From Mangrovivirga cuniculi (lineage in GTDB: Bacteria > Bacteroidota > Bacteroidia > Cytophagales > Cyclobacteriaceae): a stretch of DNA of 64,000 nt. The notes beneath the pieces were generated by a model, which was given only the letters and a program-made list of their open reading frames with translations, ran no database searches and was not told the origin of the DNA. Below, piece after piece: positions 1 to 8,001 of this stretch (positions are counted from its first letter, which is position 1; every line of letters starts with the position of its first letter). The DNA lies in NCBI RefSeq assembly GCF_005166025.1, contig NZ_CP028923.1, positions 919,001-983,000 on the forward strand. The letters run 5' to 3'. Both the position numbers and the translations under genes were made by a program.

Positions 1-2
1 CC

Positions 3-1262
3 GGCAAATTTGACTTTACATACTTCCATAGCCCTTCAGTTACCTTATCATTTGGATCACATTCAATCTATCATATATTCTCACCTGCTGAAATAGAACC
101 TCTCAATGATGAATCTATAGTAGAGAGCTTTTCTTTAGATAATAAATATGCTTTTGAGCAGGGACTTTATGTTGATTATGAGAAAAAAGTTAATGAAAGG
201 TTATTGTTACAAGCGGGCCTGAGATATTCCCTTTTTTCTAATATCGGACCAAGTGATGTGTATATCTATGAAGGAGGCGAACCATCTCGAGATGCTGAAA
301 TAATTGATACGGTATCCTTTGCCAGAGGAAAGAATATTGCTTTTTACGATGGTTTCGAGCCACGGCTTAATATTAGGTATAAGCTTAATAAGAGTTCATC
401 GATTAAGGCATCATATATGCGGACAATGCAATATTTACAAATTGCAGCCAACTCAACCGCTGGTTTACCTATTGACAGATGGATTCCCGCAGATAAATAT
501 ATTAAACCACTTAGTGGTAACCAGGTGGCAGTTGGGTATTTCAGGAATTTTAAGGAAAATACATTCGAGTTTTCAACGGAACTTTATTATAAGCATATGG
601 AGAACGTAATCGACCTTCTCCCTGAAGCAGATGTTTTTCTAAGTAATAATATTGAAACCGAATTAGCCGCTGGCCGTGGCTGGGCCTATGGTCTCGAATT
701 TCAAATGAAAAAACAAAAGGGTGCTACAACAGGCTGGTTAAGCTATACTTTATCCAGAACTTTCAGACAAGTACCGGGCATAAGTAATGGAGATCCTTAC
801 CCCGCCAGATATGATAGGATACACGATATATCTCTGGTATTAAATCATGAATTCAATAAAAGAGTTTCAATGGGATTAAATTTTGTTTACTCTTCCGGAC
901 AGGCAGTTTCATTTCCTATTGGACGGTATGAGGTAGATGGTCAATCTGTTCCATACTATGATGACAATAACAGAAATAGTTCCAGAATGCCTGATTACCA
1001 CAGGCTAGATCTCAGTTTGACTTTAAATGGAAAGGAAAAATCTGACCGTAAATGGGAATCATTTTGGAATTTTTCAATTTATAATCTGTATTCAAGAAAA
1101 AATCCGTTTTCGATTGAATTTAGACGAATTTATAACAATGACGTAGATTTTGATCCGCAGGAAGATGGTAATCCAGGAGAACAATATAATAGCAGACCAG
1201 CATCTGTAAAAACGTATTTATTTGGCATCATTCCTTCAGTATCTTATAATTTTAAATTTTAA
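3..1262 (+). CDS. TonB-dependent receptor, C-terminal beta-barrel part (5' end outside window)
   Basis: The reading frame is open from the first bases of the window, so the gene begins upstream and only about 420 C-terminal residues are seen. The visible part is rich in alternating aromatic and polar beta-strand segments. It ends in Tyr-Asn-Phe-Lys-Phe, a terminal phenylalanine typical of outer-membrane barrels. No plug or CarboxypepD-like domain can be seen because it would lie outside the window. The stop codon abuts the start of a DUF4249 lipoprotein gene, a pairing common in Bacteroidota for TonB-dependent uptake of an unknown ligand. The substrate cannot be inferred. Confidence 0.8.
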   Translation, partial: GKFDFTYFHSPSVTLSFGSHSIYHIFSPAEIEPLNDESIVESFSLDNKYAFEQGLYVDYEKKVNERLLLQAGLRYSLFSNIGPSDVYIYEGGEPSRDAEIIDTVSFARGKNIAFYDGFEPRLNIRYKLNKSSSIKASYMRTMQYLQIAANSTAGLPIDRWIPADKYIKPLSGNQVAVGYFRNFKENTFEFSTELYYKHMENVIDLLPEADVFLSNNIETELAAGRGWAYGLEFQMKKQKGATTGWLSYTLSRTFRQVPGISNGDPYPARYDRIHDISLVLNHEFNKRVSMGLNFVYSSGQAVSFPIGRYEVDGQSVPYYDDNNRNSSRMPDYHRLDLSLTLNGKEKSDRKWESFWNFSIYNLYSRKNPFSIEFRRIYNNDVDFDPQEDGNPGEQYNSRPASVKTYLFGIIPSVSYNFKF

Positions 1263-2090
1263 ATGAAAAGATCACTTTTATATATCGCAGTTATTGTCGG
1301 GTTGCTCATTGCATCCTGCCAGGAAGAGGTAAGACTCGATCTAACTGACGGAGACCCACAGATAGTTATTGAAGCCAGAATAACAACTGACCCGGGTCCG
1401 CACCTGATTAAATTAGGTTTAACAACTAGTTATTATGAGGAATCAGGTAATGATACTGTAAGAAATGCTGCTGTTCGACTTATAGAAGAAAATGACGGAG
1501 AAGTTACTCTAAACGAAATGTATCCGGGTTATTTTTATACTCCAGAAGGGTTTCAGGCCGAAGTTGGTGAAGAATATACTCTTGAAGTAGAATATAATGG
1601 GCAGACATACTCAGCGACCGGAGAGGTTTTGCCATTTCCAATCCTGGACTCGGTAGTTGTCAGATATCAGGAAGAAAGAGTATTTAGAGAGGCAGGATAC
1701 TACTGTTATTTTTATGGTAAGACTCCAAAAGGTCAGATAAATTATTATAGGTGGATGGTTTATGAAAATGATACTTTATTCAACGACAGGGGTGATTATC
1801 TTCTGGCAGATGATGAGTTCGTCCAGGAAGATATTTCGAACTTAGAACTACCTTATCCATTTGAAGTTGGGGATACAGTAAGAATAGAGCAATACGCATT
1901 GAACGAAAAGACATATACTTATTTCCTCGGCCTGGTAAACTTACTATTCAACGATGGAGGTATATTTTCTCCCGCTCCTGTTAATCCAACTACTAACATT
2001 AAAAATGTCACCAATGAAGGCAATCCCCCGTTGGGATATTTTCAGGTTTCGAGTGTTATAACAGAAACTCTAGTAATAGAAGAAGAATAA
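1263..2090 (+). CDS. DUF4249 family lipoprotein
   Basis: This 275-residue protein starts with a lipoprotein signal peptide: a hydrophobic stretch at residues 5-16, then a lipobox ending in Ala-Ser-Cys with Cys19 as the lipidation site. The rest is a beta-rich extracellular domain resembling DUF4249, including an early Val-Ile-Glu-Ala strand and a Tyr-Thr-Leu-Glu-Val segment. It starts directly after the receptor stop codon with no spacer, so the two are surely co-transcribed. By family knowledge such proteins sit at the outer membrane and probably act with the receptor. No enzymatic motif is visible. A weak 5-bp hairpin near 2095-2108 follows the gene. Confidence 0.75.
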   Translation: MKRSLLYIAVIVGLLIASCQEEVRLDLTDGDPQIVIEARITTDPGPHLIKLGLTTSYYEESGNDTVRNAAVRLIEENDGEVTLNEMYPGYFYTPEGFQAEVGEEYTLEVEYNGQTYSATGEVLPFPILDSVVVRYQEERVFREAGYYCYFYGKTPKGQINYYRWMVYENDTLFNDRGDYLLADDEFVQEDISNLELPYPFEVGDTVRIEQYALNEKTYTYFLGLVNLLFNDGGIFSPAPVNPTTNIKNVTNEGNPPLGYFQVSSVITETLVIEEE

Positions 2091-2156
2091 TAGTATGTCG
2101 AATGACATTTAATAGTATTTAACTTAAATGGCCTAAGTATTGTTAAAGTCTTATTC

Positions 2157-2164
2157 TATCTTTG
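2157..2164 (+). promoter_or_regulatory. -7 element (TATCTTTG) of probable gmk-nadD promoter
   Basis: TATCTTTG matches the Bacteroidota sigma-A -7 consensus TAnnTTTG and is followed by CA. It lies 22 bases before the gmk start codon. No TTTG is found at the ideal 19-base distance upstream, so only the -7 part is supported. Confidence 0.5.
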
Positions 2165-2186
2165 CATCCTAGATAAAGGATAAAAA

Positions 2187-2759
2187 ATGAAAGAGGGAAA
2201 AGCCATAATTTTTGCAGCACCATCTGGCTCAGGGAAAACAACGATTGTTAAACACTTGCTTAAAAACAATGATTTTCTTGGGTTTTCAATTTCTGCCTGT
2301 ACCCGAGACAAAAGAGGTCGTAATGAAGAAAACGGGAAAGATTATTATTTTTTAACTCCTCACGAGTTCAAAGAAAATATAGATGCAGATGAGTTTATCG
2401 AGTGGGAGGAGGTATATCCTGGTAACTTTTATGGCACCTTAAAATCAGAGATCCAAAGATTATGGGATGAGGGCAAAACTGTTATTTTTGATGTAGATGT
2501 CAAGGGAGCATTAAATCTTAAAGAATACTTTCAAGATAAAGCATTGGCGGTTTACGTAAAAGTTCCTTCAATTGATGAATTGGCAAAGAGGCTTAGAGAC
2601 AGAGGAACAGAAAGTGAAGACAGTGTGTCGAGAAGACTCTTTAAAGCAAAATTTGAGATGGAGTTCATGGATAAATTTGACGTTGTTCTGGTAAATGATG
2701 ACCTGGCGAAGGCTCAGGAAAAATCACAGCAGTTACTAGATGAATTCATGGAAAAATAA
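2187..2759 (+). CDS. gmk: guanylate kinase
   Basis: It phosphorylates GMP to GDP with ATP in the cytoplasm. The 190-residue length is normal for the family. A P-loop (Ala-Pro-Ser-Gly-Ser-Gly-Lys-Thr-Thr) lies at about residues 11-19. The GMP-binding region with Ser-x-x-x-Thr-Arg follows at about 35-40, and a Gly-x-Tyr-Gly-Thr-like segment (Asn-Phe-Tyr-Gly-Thr) near residue 80. The ATG start follows a TATCTTTG promoter element by 22 bases. nadD begins 5 bases after its stop, indicating co-transcription. Confidence 0.95.
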   Translation: MKEGKAIIFAAPSGSGKTTIVKHLLKNNDFLGFSISACTRDKRGRNEENGKDYYFLTPHEFKENIDADEFIEWEEVYPGNFYGTLKSEIQRLWDEGKTVIFDVDVKGALNLKEYFQDKALAVYVKVPSIDELAKRLRDRGTESEDSVSRRLFKAKFEMEFMDKFDVVLVNDDLAKAQEKSQQLLDEFMEK

Positions 2760-2764
2760 ATCTT

Positions 2765-3343
2765 ATGAATAGAACCATCGGCTTATATTTTGGCTCTTTC
2801 AATCCAATCCATATAGGGCATCTTATTATAGCTCAAACTATTGTCGATTCAGATAATGTTGATGAGGTGTGGTTTGTTGTTTCTCCCCAAAGTCCTTTCA
2901 AAAAGCGAGCCTCACTCGCCCACGAGCAAGACAGGTTTGATATGGTACAGGCTGCGATTTTCGATAATTATAAATTTAGGGTGTCTGATATCGAATTTAA
3001 TATGCCTAAACCCAGTTATACTATTGACACCCTTACTTACCTCAGAGAAAAATATTCAGATTATCAATTTAAACTGATCATGGGCGAAGATAACCTAAAA
3101 GGGTTTCATAAATGGAAAAATCATGAGGAGCTGATCAAACAAACAGGAATAATTTGTTACCCCAGACCTGGCACCAGGAAAACCAAATGGCATGATGATG
3201 AAAGAGTTCAAATGATCGATGCACCATTCATAGACATTTCAGCTACGTTCATAAGAAACTCTGTAAAACAAGATAAATCGATCAGGTATCTTGTACCAAA
3301 AGAAACTGAATTACTGATCAAGTCGAGGAAACTATATGATTAA
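2765..3343 (+). CDS. nadD: nicotinate-nucleotide adenylyltransferase
   Basis: It adenylates nicotinate mononucleotide to deamido-NAD in NAD synthesis. The 192-residue protein has the nucleotidyltransferase signature Gly-Ser-Phe-Asn-Pro-Ile-His-Ile-Gly-His near its N-terminus. The C-terminal Ile-Ser-Ala-Thr-x-Ile-Arg corresponds to the family's SSTxIR motif. The central Met-Gly-x-Asp-x-Leu segment is also typical. The start is an ATG five bases after gmk, so the two genes form an operon. The length is normal and nothing is missing. Confidence 0.95.
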   Translation: MNRTIGLYFGSFNPIHIGHLIIAQTIVDSDNVDEVWFVVSPQSPFKKRASLAHEQDRFDMVQAAIFDNYKFRVSDIEFNMPKPSYTIDTLTYLREKYSDYQFKLIMGEDNLKGFHKWKNHEELIKQTGIICYPRPGTRKTKWHDDERVQMIDAPFIDISATFIRNSVKQDKSIRYLVPKETELLIKSRKLYD

Positions 3344-3379
3344 GTAATTCTAAATTTACCAAAACCACTATCAATCAAG

Positions 3380-5953
3380 ATGAATAAGACATCATCTCTA
3401 ATCATCGTATTTCTTTTTCTGGCTCATTTGGGGATTCAAAGTCAGACATTAAAAGGAACGATCAAAGACCAACAAAATAATTTATTAGGTTTCACTGCTG
3501 TCTATGTTGAAGAAACAAATAATGGCACCACCTCAAATGAAAAGGGTGAATTTGAAATTAATCTTCCTCCGGGCAATTATCATGTTTCTTTTCAATACAT
3601 GGGATTCAAGTCAAAAACGATCAGTGTAAGCCTGTCTGAAGGTGAAACAAAAGAAATAGGTGTTAACCTGGAGGCACAGATTTATAATTTGCCAGAACTT
3701 GAAGTTACCGGATCTTTTGAAGACCCTGCTTATGCAATAATCCGAAAAGCAAGTGCTAAAGCGAAATATCACCTTCAGCAGGTAGATGAATATACCGCGA
3801 GAGTTTATCTAAAAGGTAAAGGAAAATTTGATAAAATACCGGGTATAATTAAAAGAAGACTTGAAAAAGAAGGCTTGAATCAAGATCAGCTTTACATTGG
3901 TGAAAGCATTGTGAAAATCACTTATAAACGTCCTTCAACATACGAACAAGAAGTAATTGCTGTGAGAAGTAAAGGAGATAGTCAGGATTTCAGCCCAGGA
4001 CAATATATTTTTGGAAGTTTTTATGAAGAGTCTATTGCAGGCATTATTTCTCCGCTATCAAGAAAATGTTTTTCTCATTACAAATATGAATTTCAAGGTC
4101 TATTTGAAGAAAATGGATATGTAGTTAATAAAATAAAAGTAATTCCAAGAGTAAAAGATAGTGAGCTATTCAATGGCCATGTTTATATAGTAGAAGATCT
4201 TTGGAATTTACATAGCGTTGATCTGACAACCACCCAATCTGGTATTAATATTAATATCCAGCAAAATCTGGCACCTGTTCGAGAAAATGTCTGGCTGCCT
4301 GTAACACACCGGTTTTTTGTCAGTGGATCATTCGTTGGATTTGAATTTTCATACAATTATCTGGCAGGGGTATCAGATTATAATGTAAAAATCAATGAAG
4401 AACTGGCCAGGACTGTAAAAGTAATTGATGAAAAAACCGAAACAGCCAAAGTAGAAACGATAGAAAATGAGCGATCAGAAATTAAAGGTGATTCAGCTGT
4501 TTTTACTGTAAGCAAACTCAAAGAAGACATTGAAACATATGTCGAGGAAGAAAAAAAAGAAAGCGGTAATCCAAAAATTCTTGAGCGAATTGTTGTTGAG
4601 GACGATAATTCACTTAAAACAGTAGATAAAAATTATTGGGACGATATCCGAACTATTCCTTTAACCGAAGCTGAAATTAAAGGCTACCAGAAGCTCGATA
4701 GTACAGTTGCTGTTATGGATAGTGTATCAGCCCGTGATTCCGTTAATGCCAAGAAGTTATCTCCGTTTTTTCTTTTGACAGGTGATTATTTAAGGTTTAA
4801 GAACGGAAATAGTCTGAAAATAGGCGGACCTCTTTTCAATACATTTTATAACACCGTAAATGGCTGGAATATATCCATGCCGATAACTTATACTGTAAAA
4901 ACAAGAAATGATAACAAATGGAAATTAGATCCGACTTTCAGATATAATTTTGCCTCTGAAAATTTTCAGATAAAAGGGGGGCTCCAATGGAGTAATGATG
5001 ACAGGGACAGTACATTAACTTTTGGTATTGAAGGTGGTTATTTTGTAGATCAAATTAATAATGAAGAGCCTATCTCTCCACTGATCAATTCGATTAGCAC
5101 CTTATTCTGGAGAGGTAACTTCATGAAGTTATACGACAAGAAATATGTAGATTTTTCAATATATAAGAATTTTGTTCATTCATTAAAAATAAGGTTTACA
5201 ATAGGGTGGGAACATAGACAACAACTACAAAACAATACTGATTATACTTTTAATGGACGTGTTAATAAAGAATACAGTTCAAACCTTCCCCAAAACATGT
5301 ACCTTGAGAATACTTCCTTTCCAAACCATCAGATATTTTATCACCAGGGGGAAGTCAGTTTTGTTCCTGGACTGAGGTACAATATGTATAATGACCGATT
5401 AATTCCTTTAGATGATAAGAAGCCGGAATTCAGATTAAATTGGAAAGGAACATTACCGGTTGATAAGCTTAATGATCTTGACTTTCTTAAAACATCGGTT
5501 GGTGTGAGGCACAAAATTGTACCTGCCGCTAACCTTTCAATTTTATATAATCTGGAAGTTGGAGGATTTCTTTATAAAGATTCCTTGTCCTTTATTGATT
5601 ACAATCATTTTAACGGAAATCAAACGCCATTTTTACCCTTTGAACCTTCAGGAAGTTATAATTTCCTTGACTATTATGAATGGAGTACCGACGAGCCCTA
5701 TTTATCAGGGATGGTCAAACTTAGCTTCAGGCAATTATTATTTACTCAGTTAACAGAACTAAGGTTAATCGGTATGAAAGAATATTTCTTTTTTAATAAT
5801 CTGACTCACGCAAATGGGAACAATTATTTTGAAGCGGGATATGGCATTACTAATGTTTTCAGAATTCTCAGGCTTGAAGTGGGAGGAGGGTTTGACAACT
5901 TTAATAATACTTATTGGGGAATTCGGATAGGAATCTCGGCAGATTTATTTTAA
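3380..5953 (+). CDS. DUF5686 and carboxypeptidase-regulatory-like domain protein
   Basis: This 857-residue protein has a Sec signal peptide at residues 1-22, ending in Gln-Ser-Gln. A CarboxypepD_reg-like beta-sandwich follows at about residues 24-100, as also found at the front of SusC-type receptors. The remainder has the long beta-barrel-like sequence of DUF5686 and ends in a phenylalanine (Ala-Asp-Leu-Phe), pointing to an outer-membrane location. An acidic, lysine-rich low-complexity stretch at about 345-400 separates the two halves. The function of DUF5686 is unknown to me. It follows nadD by 36 bases and converges on frr. Confidence 0.8.
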   Translation: MNKTSSLIIVFLFLAHLGIQSQTLKGTIKDQQNNLLGFTAVYVEETNNGTTSNEKGEFEINLPPGNYHVSFQYMGFKSKTISVSLSEGETKEIGVNLEAQIYNLPELEVTGSFEDPAYAIIRKASAKAKYHLQQVDEYTARVYLKGKGKFDKIPGIIKRRLEKEGLNQDQLYIGESIVKITYKRPSTYEQEVIAVRSKGDSQDFSPGQYIFGSFYEESIAGIISPLSRKCFSHYKYEFQGLFEENGYVVNKIKVIPRVKDSELFNGHVYIVEDLWNLHSVDLTTTQSGININIQQNLAPVRENVWLPVTHRFFVSGSFVGFEFSYNYLAGVSDYNVKINEELARTVKVIDEKTETAKVETIENERSEIKGDSAVFTVSKLKEDIETYVEEEKKESGNPKILERIVVEDDNSLKTVDKNYWDDIRTIPLTEAEIKGYQKLDSTVAVMDSVSARDSVNAKKLSPFFLLTGDYLRFKNGNSLKIGGPLFNTFYNTVNGWNISMPITYTVKTRNDNKWKLDPTFRYNFASENFQIKGGLQWSNDDRDSTLTFGIEGGYFVDQINNEEPISPLINSISTLFWRGNFMKLYDKKYVDFSIYKNFVHSLKIRFTIGWEHRQQLQNNTDYTFNGRVNKEYSSNLPQNMYLENTSFPNHQIFYHQGEVSFVPGLRYNMYNDRLIPLDDKKPEFRLNWKGTLPVDKLNDLDFLKTSVGVRHKIVPAANLSILYNLEVGGFLYKDSLSFIDYNHFNGNQTPFLPFEPSGSYNFLDYYEWSTDEPYLSGMVKLSFRQLLFTQLTELRLIGMKEYFFFNNLTHANGNNYFEAGYGITNVFRILRLEVGGGFDNFNNTYWGIRIGISADLF

Positions 5954-5956
5954 AAT

Positions 5957-5980
5957 AAAAAAGGGAGCAGTTGCTCCCTT
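5957..5980. terminator. shared terminator hairpin between DUF5686 gene and frr
   Basis: Perfect inverted repeat AAGGGAGCA / TGCTCCCTT with a 2-base spacer, placed between two converging stop codons. A run of six A on the + strand (5957-5962) becomes a U-tract for transcription on the minus strand. It is therefore best as the frr terminator and weaker for the + gene. Confidence 0.8.
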
Positions 5981-5991
5981 TACTTTATGAC

Positions 5992-6552
5992 TTAAACTGT
6001 CATAATATCTTTTTCCTTTGCTTCTAAAACTTCATCTGTTTTAGCAACATATTTATCAGTAAGCGTTTGAACCTCATCTTCCGCACCTTTGATAAGATCT
6101 TCTGAAACACCGTCTTTTTGAAGTTTTTTCAATGCATCATTAGCTTCTTTTCTGGCATTACGGATACTAACTTTTCCCTGTTCAGCCAACTGGCGGCAAT
6201 GTTTTACGAGTTGCTCTCTACGTTCTTCTGAAAGGGGTGGGATATTGATCCTGATTATATCTCCATCATTCTGTGGGTTAAATCCCAAATCACTATTAAT
6301 AATGGTTTTTTCGATTTCAGGAATAATATTCTTTTCCCATGGTTTAATAACTATTGTGCGAGCATCTGGTGTATTTACAGATGCTACCTGGTTTAATGGG
6401 GTTGGATTTCCGTAATATTCTACTCTTAACCCATCTAACATTGAGGGCATAGCTTTTCCGGCTCTTACCTTGTTTAGTTCAGCCTGGGTATGCTGAACAG
6501 ATTTTTCCATTTGGTCTTTGGCCTCTTCGAGGTATAAATCTATGTCTTCCAT
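5992..6552 (-). CDS. frr: ribosome recycling factor
   Basis: It releases ribosomes from mRNA after termination together with EF-G, whose gene is also in this window. The 186-residue protein has normal length and recognisable family landmarks: Lys-Val-Arg-Ala-Gly-Lys-Ala near residue 30, Asn-Gln-Val-Ala-Ser-Val, and Ile-Arg-Asn-Ala-Arg-Lys-Glu-Ala-Asn-Asp in the C-terminal long helix. It lies 24 bases downstream of pyrH on the same strand, the usual pyrH-frr pairing. Confidence 0.97.
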   Translation of the reverse strand: MEDIDLYLEEAKDQMEKSVQHTQAELNKVRAGKAMPSMLDGLRVEYYGNPTPLNQVASVNTPDARTIVIKPWEKNIIPEIEKTIINSDLGFNPQNDGDIIRINIPPLSEERREQLVKHCRQLAEQGKVSIRNARKEANDALKKLQKDGVSEDLIKGAEDEVQTLTDKYVAKTDEVLEAKEKDIMTV

Positions 6553-6576
6553 ATTACAAATATAAACTAATTCGAT

Positions 6577-7281
6577 TTATTCAATTAATGTACCTACTTC
6601 TTCTCCAATTATTAAGTTATAAAGATTTCCCGGGACATTCATGTCAAACACCCTGATTGGTAAATTATTTTCCTGGCAAAGTGTAAATGCAGTGGTATCC
6701 ATAACGTTTAGCCCTTTACTGATCACATCACTAAAAGTAATGTTGTGATATTTTTCAGCATTTGGATCTTTCTCAGGATCTGCAGTATATACACCATCCA
6801 CTCGAGTGCCCTTTAATACAATATCAGCCTCAATTTCTATTGCTCGAAGACTGGCTGTTGAGTCAGTTGTAAAATAAGGACTTCCTATCCCGGCACCAAA
6901 AATAACTACTCTTCCTTTTTCCAAATGCCTGATAGCTCTTCTTCTGATAAAAGGTTCACAAACTTTTTCGATATCAAATCCCGACATAAGACGAGTATAA
7001 ATATTGTTTTTCTCCAGGATACTCTGTAAAGCCATTGCATTTATCACCGTCGCAAGCATTCCCATGTAATCTCCCTGTACCCTGTCAATTCCAGATTTTT
7101 CAGCTTGAACTCCACGGTAGATATTTCCGCCACCTATTACAATGGCAAGCTCAACCCCCATGTCTTTTACTCGCTTGATCTCCTCCGCATATTGTTGCAA
7201 TCTGGAAGAATCAATACCGTACTGTTGTTGTCCCATCAGCGCTTCCCCGCTAAGCTTCAGAAGTATCCGTTTGTATCTCAT
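6577..7281 (-). CDS. pyrH: UMP kinase
   Basis: It phosphorylates UMP to UDP, the first step from UMP to pyrimidine nucleotides. The 234 residues match the bacterial hexameric UMP kinase of the amino-acid kinase fold. Visible motifs are Leu-Lys-Leu-Ser-Gly-Glu-Ala-Leu at the start, [10 protein letters not shown] near 50, and a Thr-Asp-Ser-Thr-Ala-Ser-Leu-Arg-Ala segment near 140. The C-terminal uridylate-binding part is complete. It precedes frr in the same operon. Confidence 0.96.
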   Translation of the reverse strand: MRYKRILLKLSGEALMGQQQYGIDSSRLQQYAEEIKRVKDMGVELAIVIGGGNIYRGVQAEKSGIDRVQGDYMGMLATVINAMALQSILEKNNIYTRLMSGFDIEKVCEPFIRRRAIRHLEKGRVVIFGAGIGSPYFTTDSTASLRAIEIEADIVLKGTRVDGVYTADPEKDPNAEKYHNITFSDVISKGLNVMDTTAFTLCQENNLPIRVFDMNVPGNLYNLIIGEEVGTLIE

Positions 7282-7333
7282 ATAAGTATGGCGAAGTTGT
7301 ATATATAAAATTAAAATTTACCGTATATAAAAT

Positions 7334-7352
7334 ATCCGCTCTAAAAGCGGAT
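7334..7352 (-). terminator. short hairpin at the 3' end of the biotin carrier gene
   Basis: A 7-bp inverted repeat (ATCCGCT / AGCGGAT, 5-base loop) overlaps the stop codon of the biotin carrier gene. On the minus strand it is followed by an AT-rich tail. It may separate this gene from pyrH, but the U-tract is imperfect. Confidence 0.4.
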
Positions 7353-7856
7353 TAATAATTGATTCTTTTCAACTGACTGACCTTCCTTAACTTCAATGCT
7401 GGTTATCTCTCCATCACCCGGAGACTTAAGAACATTTTCCATTTTCATCGCCTCCAAAACCATCACCGAATCCCCTTTCTGAATTGTCTGTCCAGGCTCT
7501 ACCTTTATTTCAAGTATCATACCAGGCATAGGAGCTTTTATATCAGTAATCTGGCTGCCGGCAAGATCTGACATCCCCATTTTCTCAAGAAGGATATCCA
7601 TCTTATCTTTTATTTTTAATCGGCAAACTTTACCATTTATTTTTAATGTAATGATTTTTTCTTCAGCATCAGTAGATACGTGCTCAAGCTTGAAGCCTTT
7701 ACCGTTTTTAATTACGTGGAAGTGAGAGTCGTCAATACGACTTATGTCCCAGTCGAGAACTTCATCATTAACAAGAATGTTCTCATCTTCAAAATTAACT
7801 GATATTGACTTATCAGAAATAGATTCTTCGTCGTTAATTAGGTGTGCCTGGTACAT
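7341..7856 (-). CDS. biotin carboxyl carrier protein (biotin/lipoyl attachment domain)
   Basis: The 171-residue protein ends in a biotinyl domain (about residues 103-171). It carries the attachment motif Glu-Ala-Met-Lys-Met with Lys138 as the biotin site, and the preceding Ala-Pro-Met-Pro-Gly turn. The first 100 residues form a small beta-rich region seen in Bacteroidota acyl-CoA carboxylase carriers. It would carry CO2 between a biotin carboxylase and a carboxyltransferase. A matching carboxyltransferase is encoded at 47957-49567, but no biotin carboxylase is in the window. Whether the partner is acetyl- or propionyl-CoA carboxylase cannot be decided here. Confidence 0.85.
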   Translation of the reverse strand: MYQAHLINDEESISDKSISVNFEDENILVNDEVLDWDISRIDDSHFHVIKNGKGFKLEHVSTDAEEKIITLKINGKVCRLKIKDKMDILLEKMGMSDLAGSQITDIKAPMPGMILEIKVEPGQTIQKGDSVMVLEAMKMENVLKSPGDGEITSIEVKEGQSVEKNQLLIRF

Positions 7857-8001
7857 AATGCTTTTTCATGCATAATTACGGTTATTCTATCTTTTTTACA
7901 AGCATGAAGTAAGCAAATTGCTACCAGACTTTCAAAAATGAAACCAGGAGAAGACGTTTTCCGCATTTTTTTTGTAATCTTTGAGAATAAAATAATCAGT
8001 T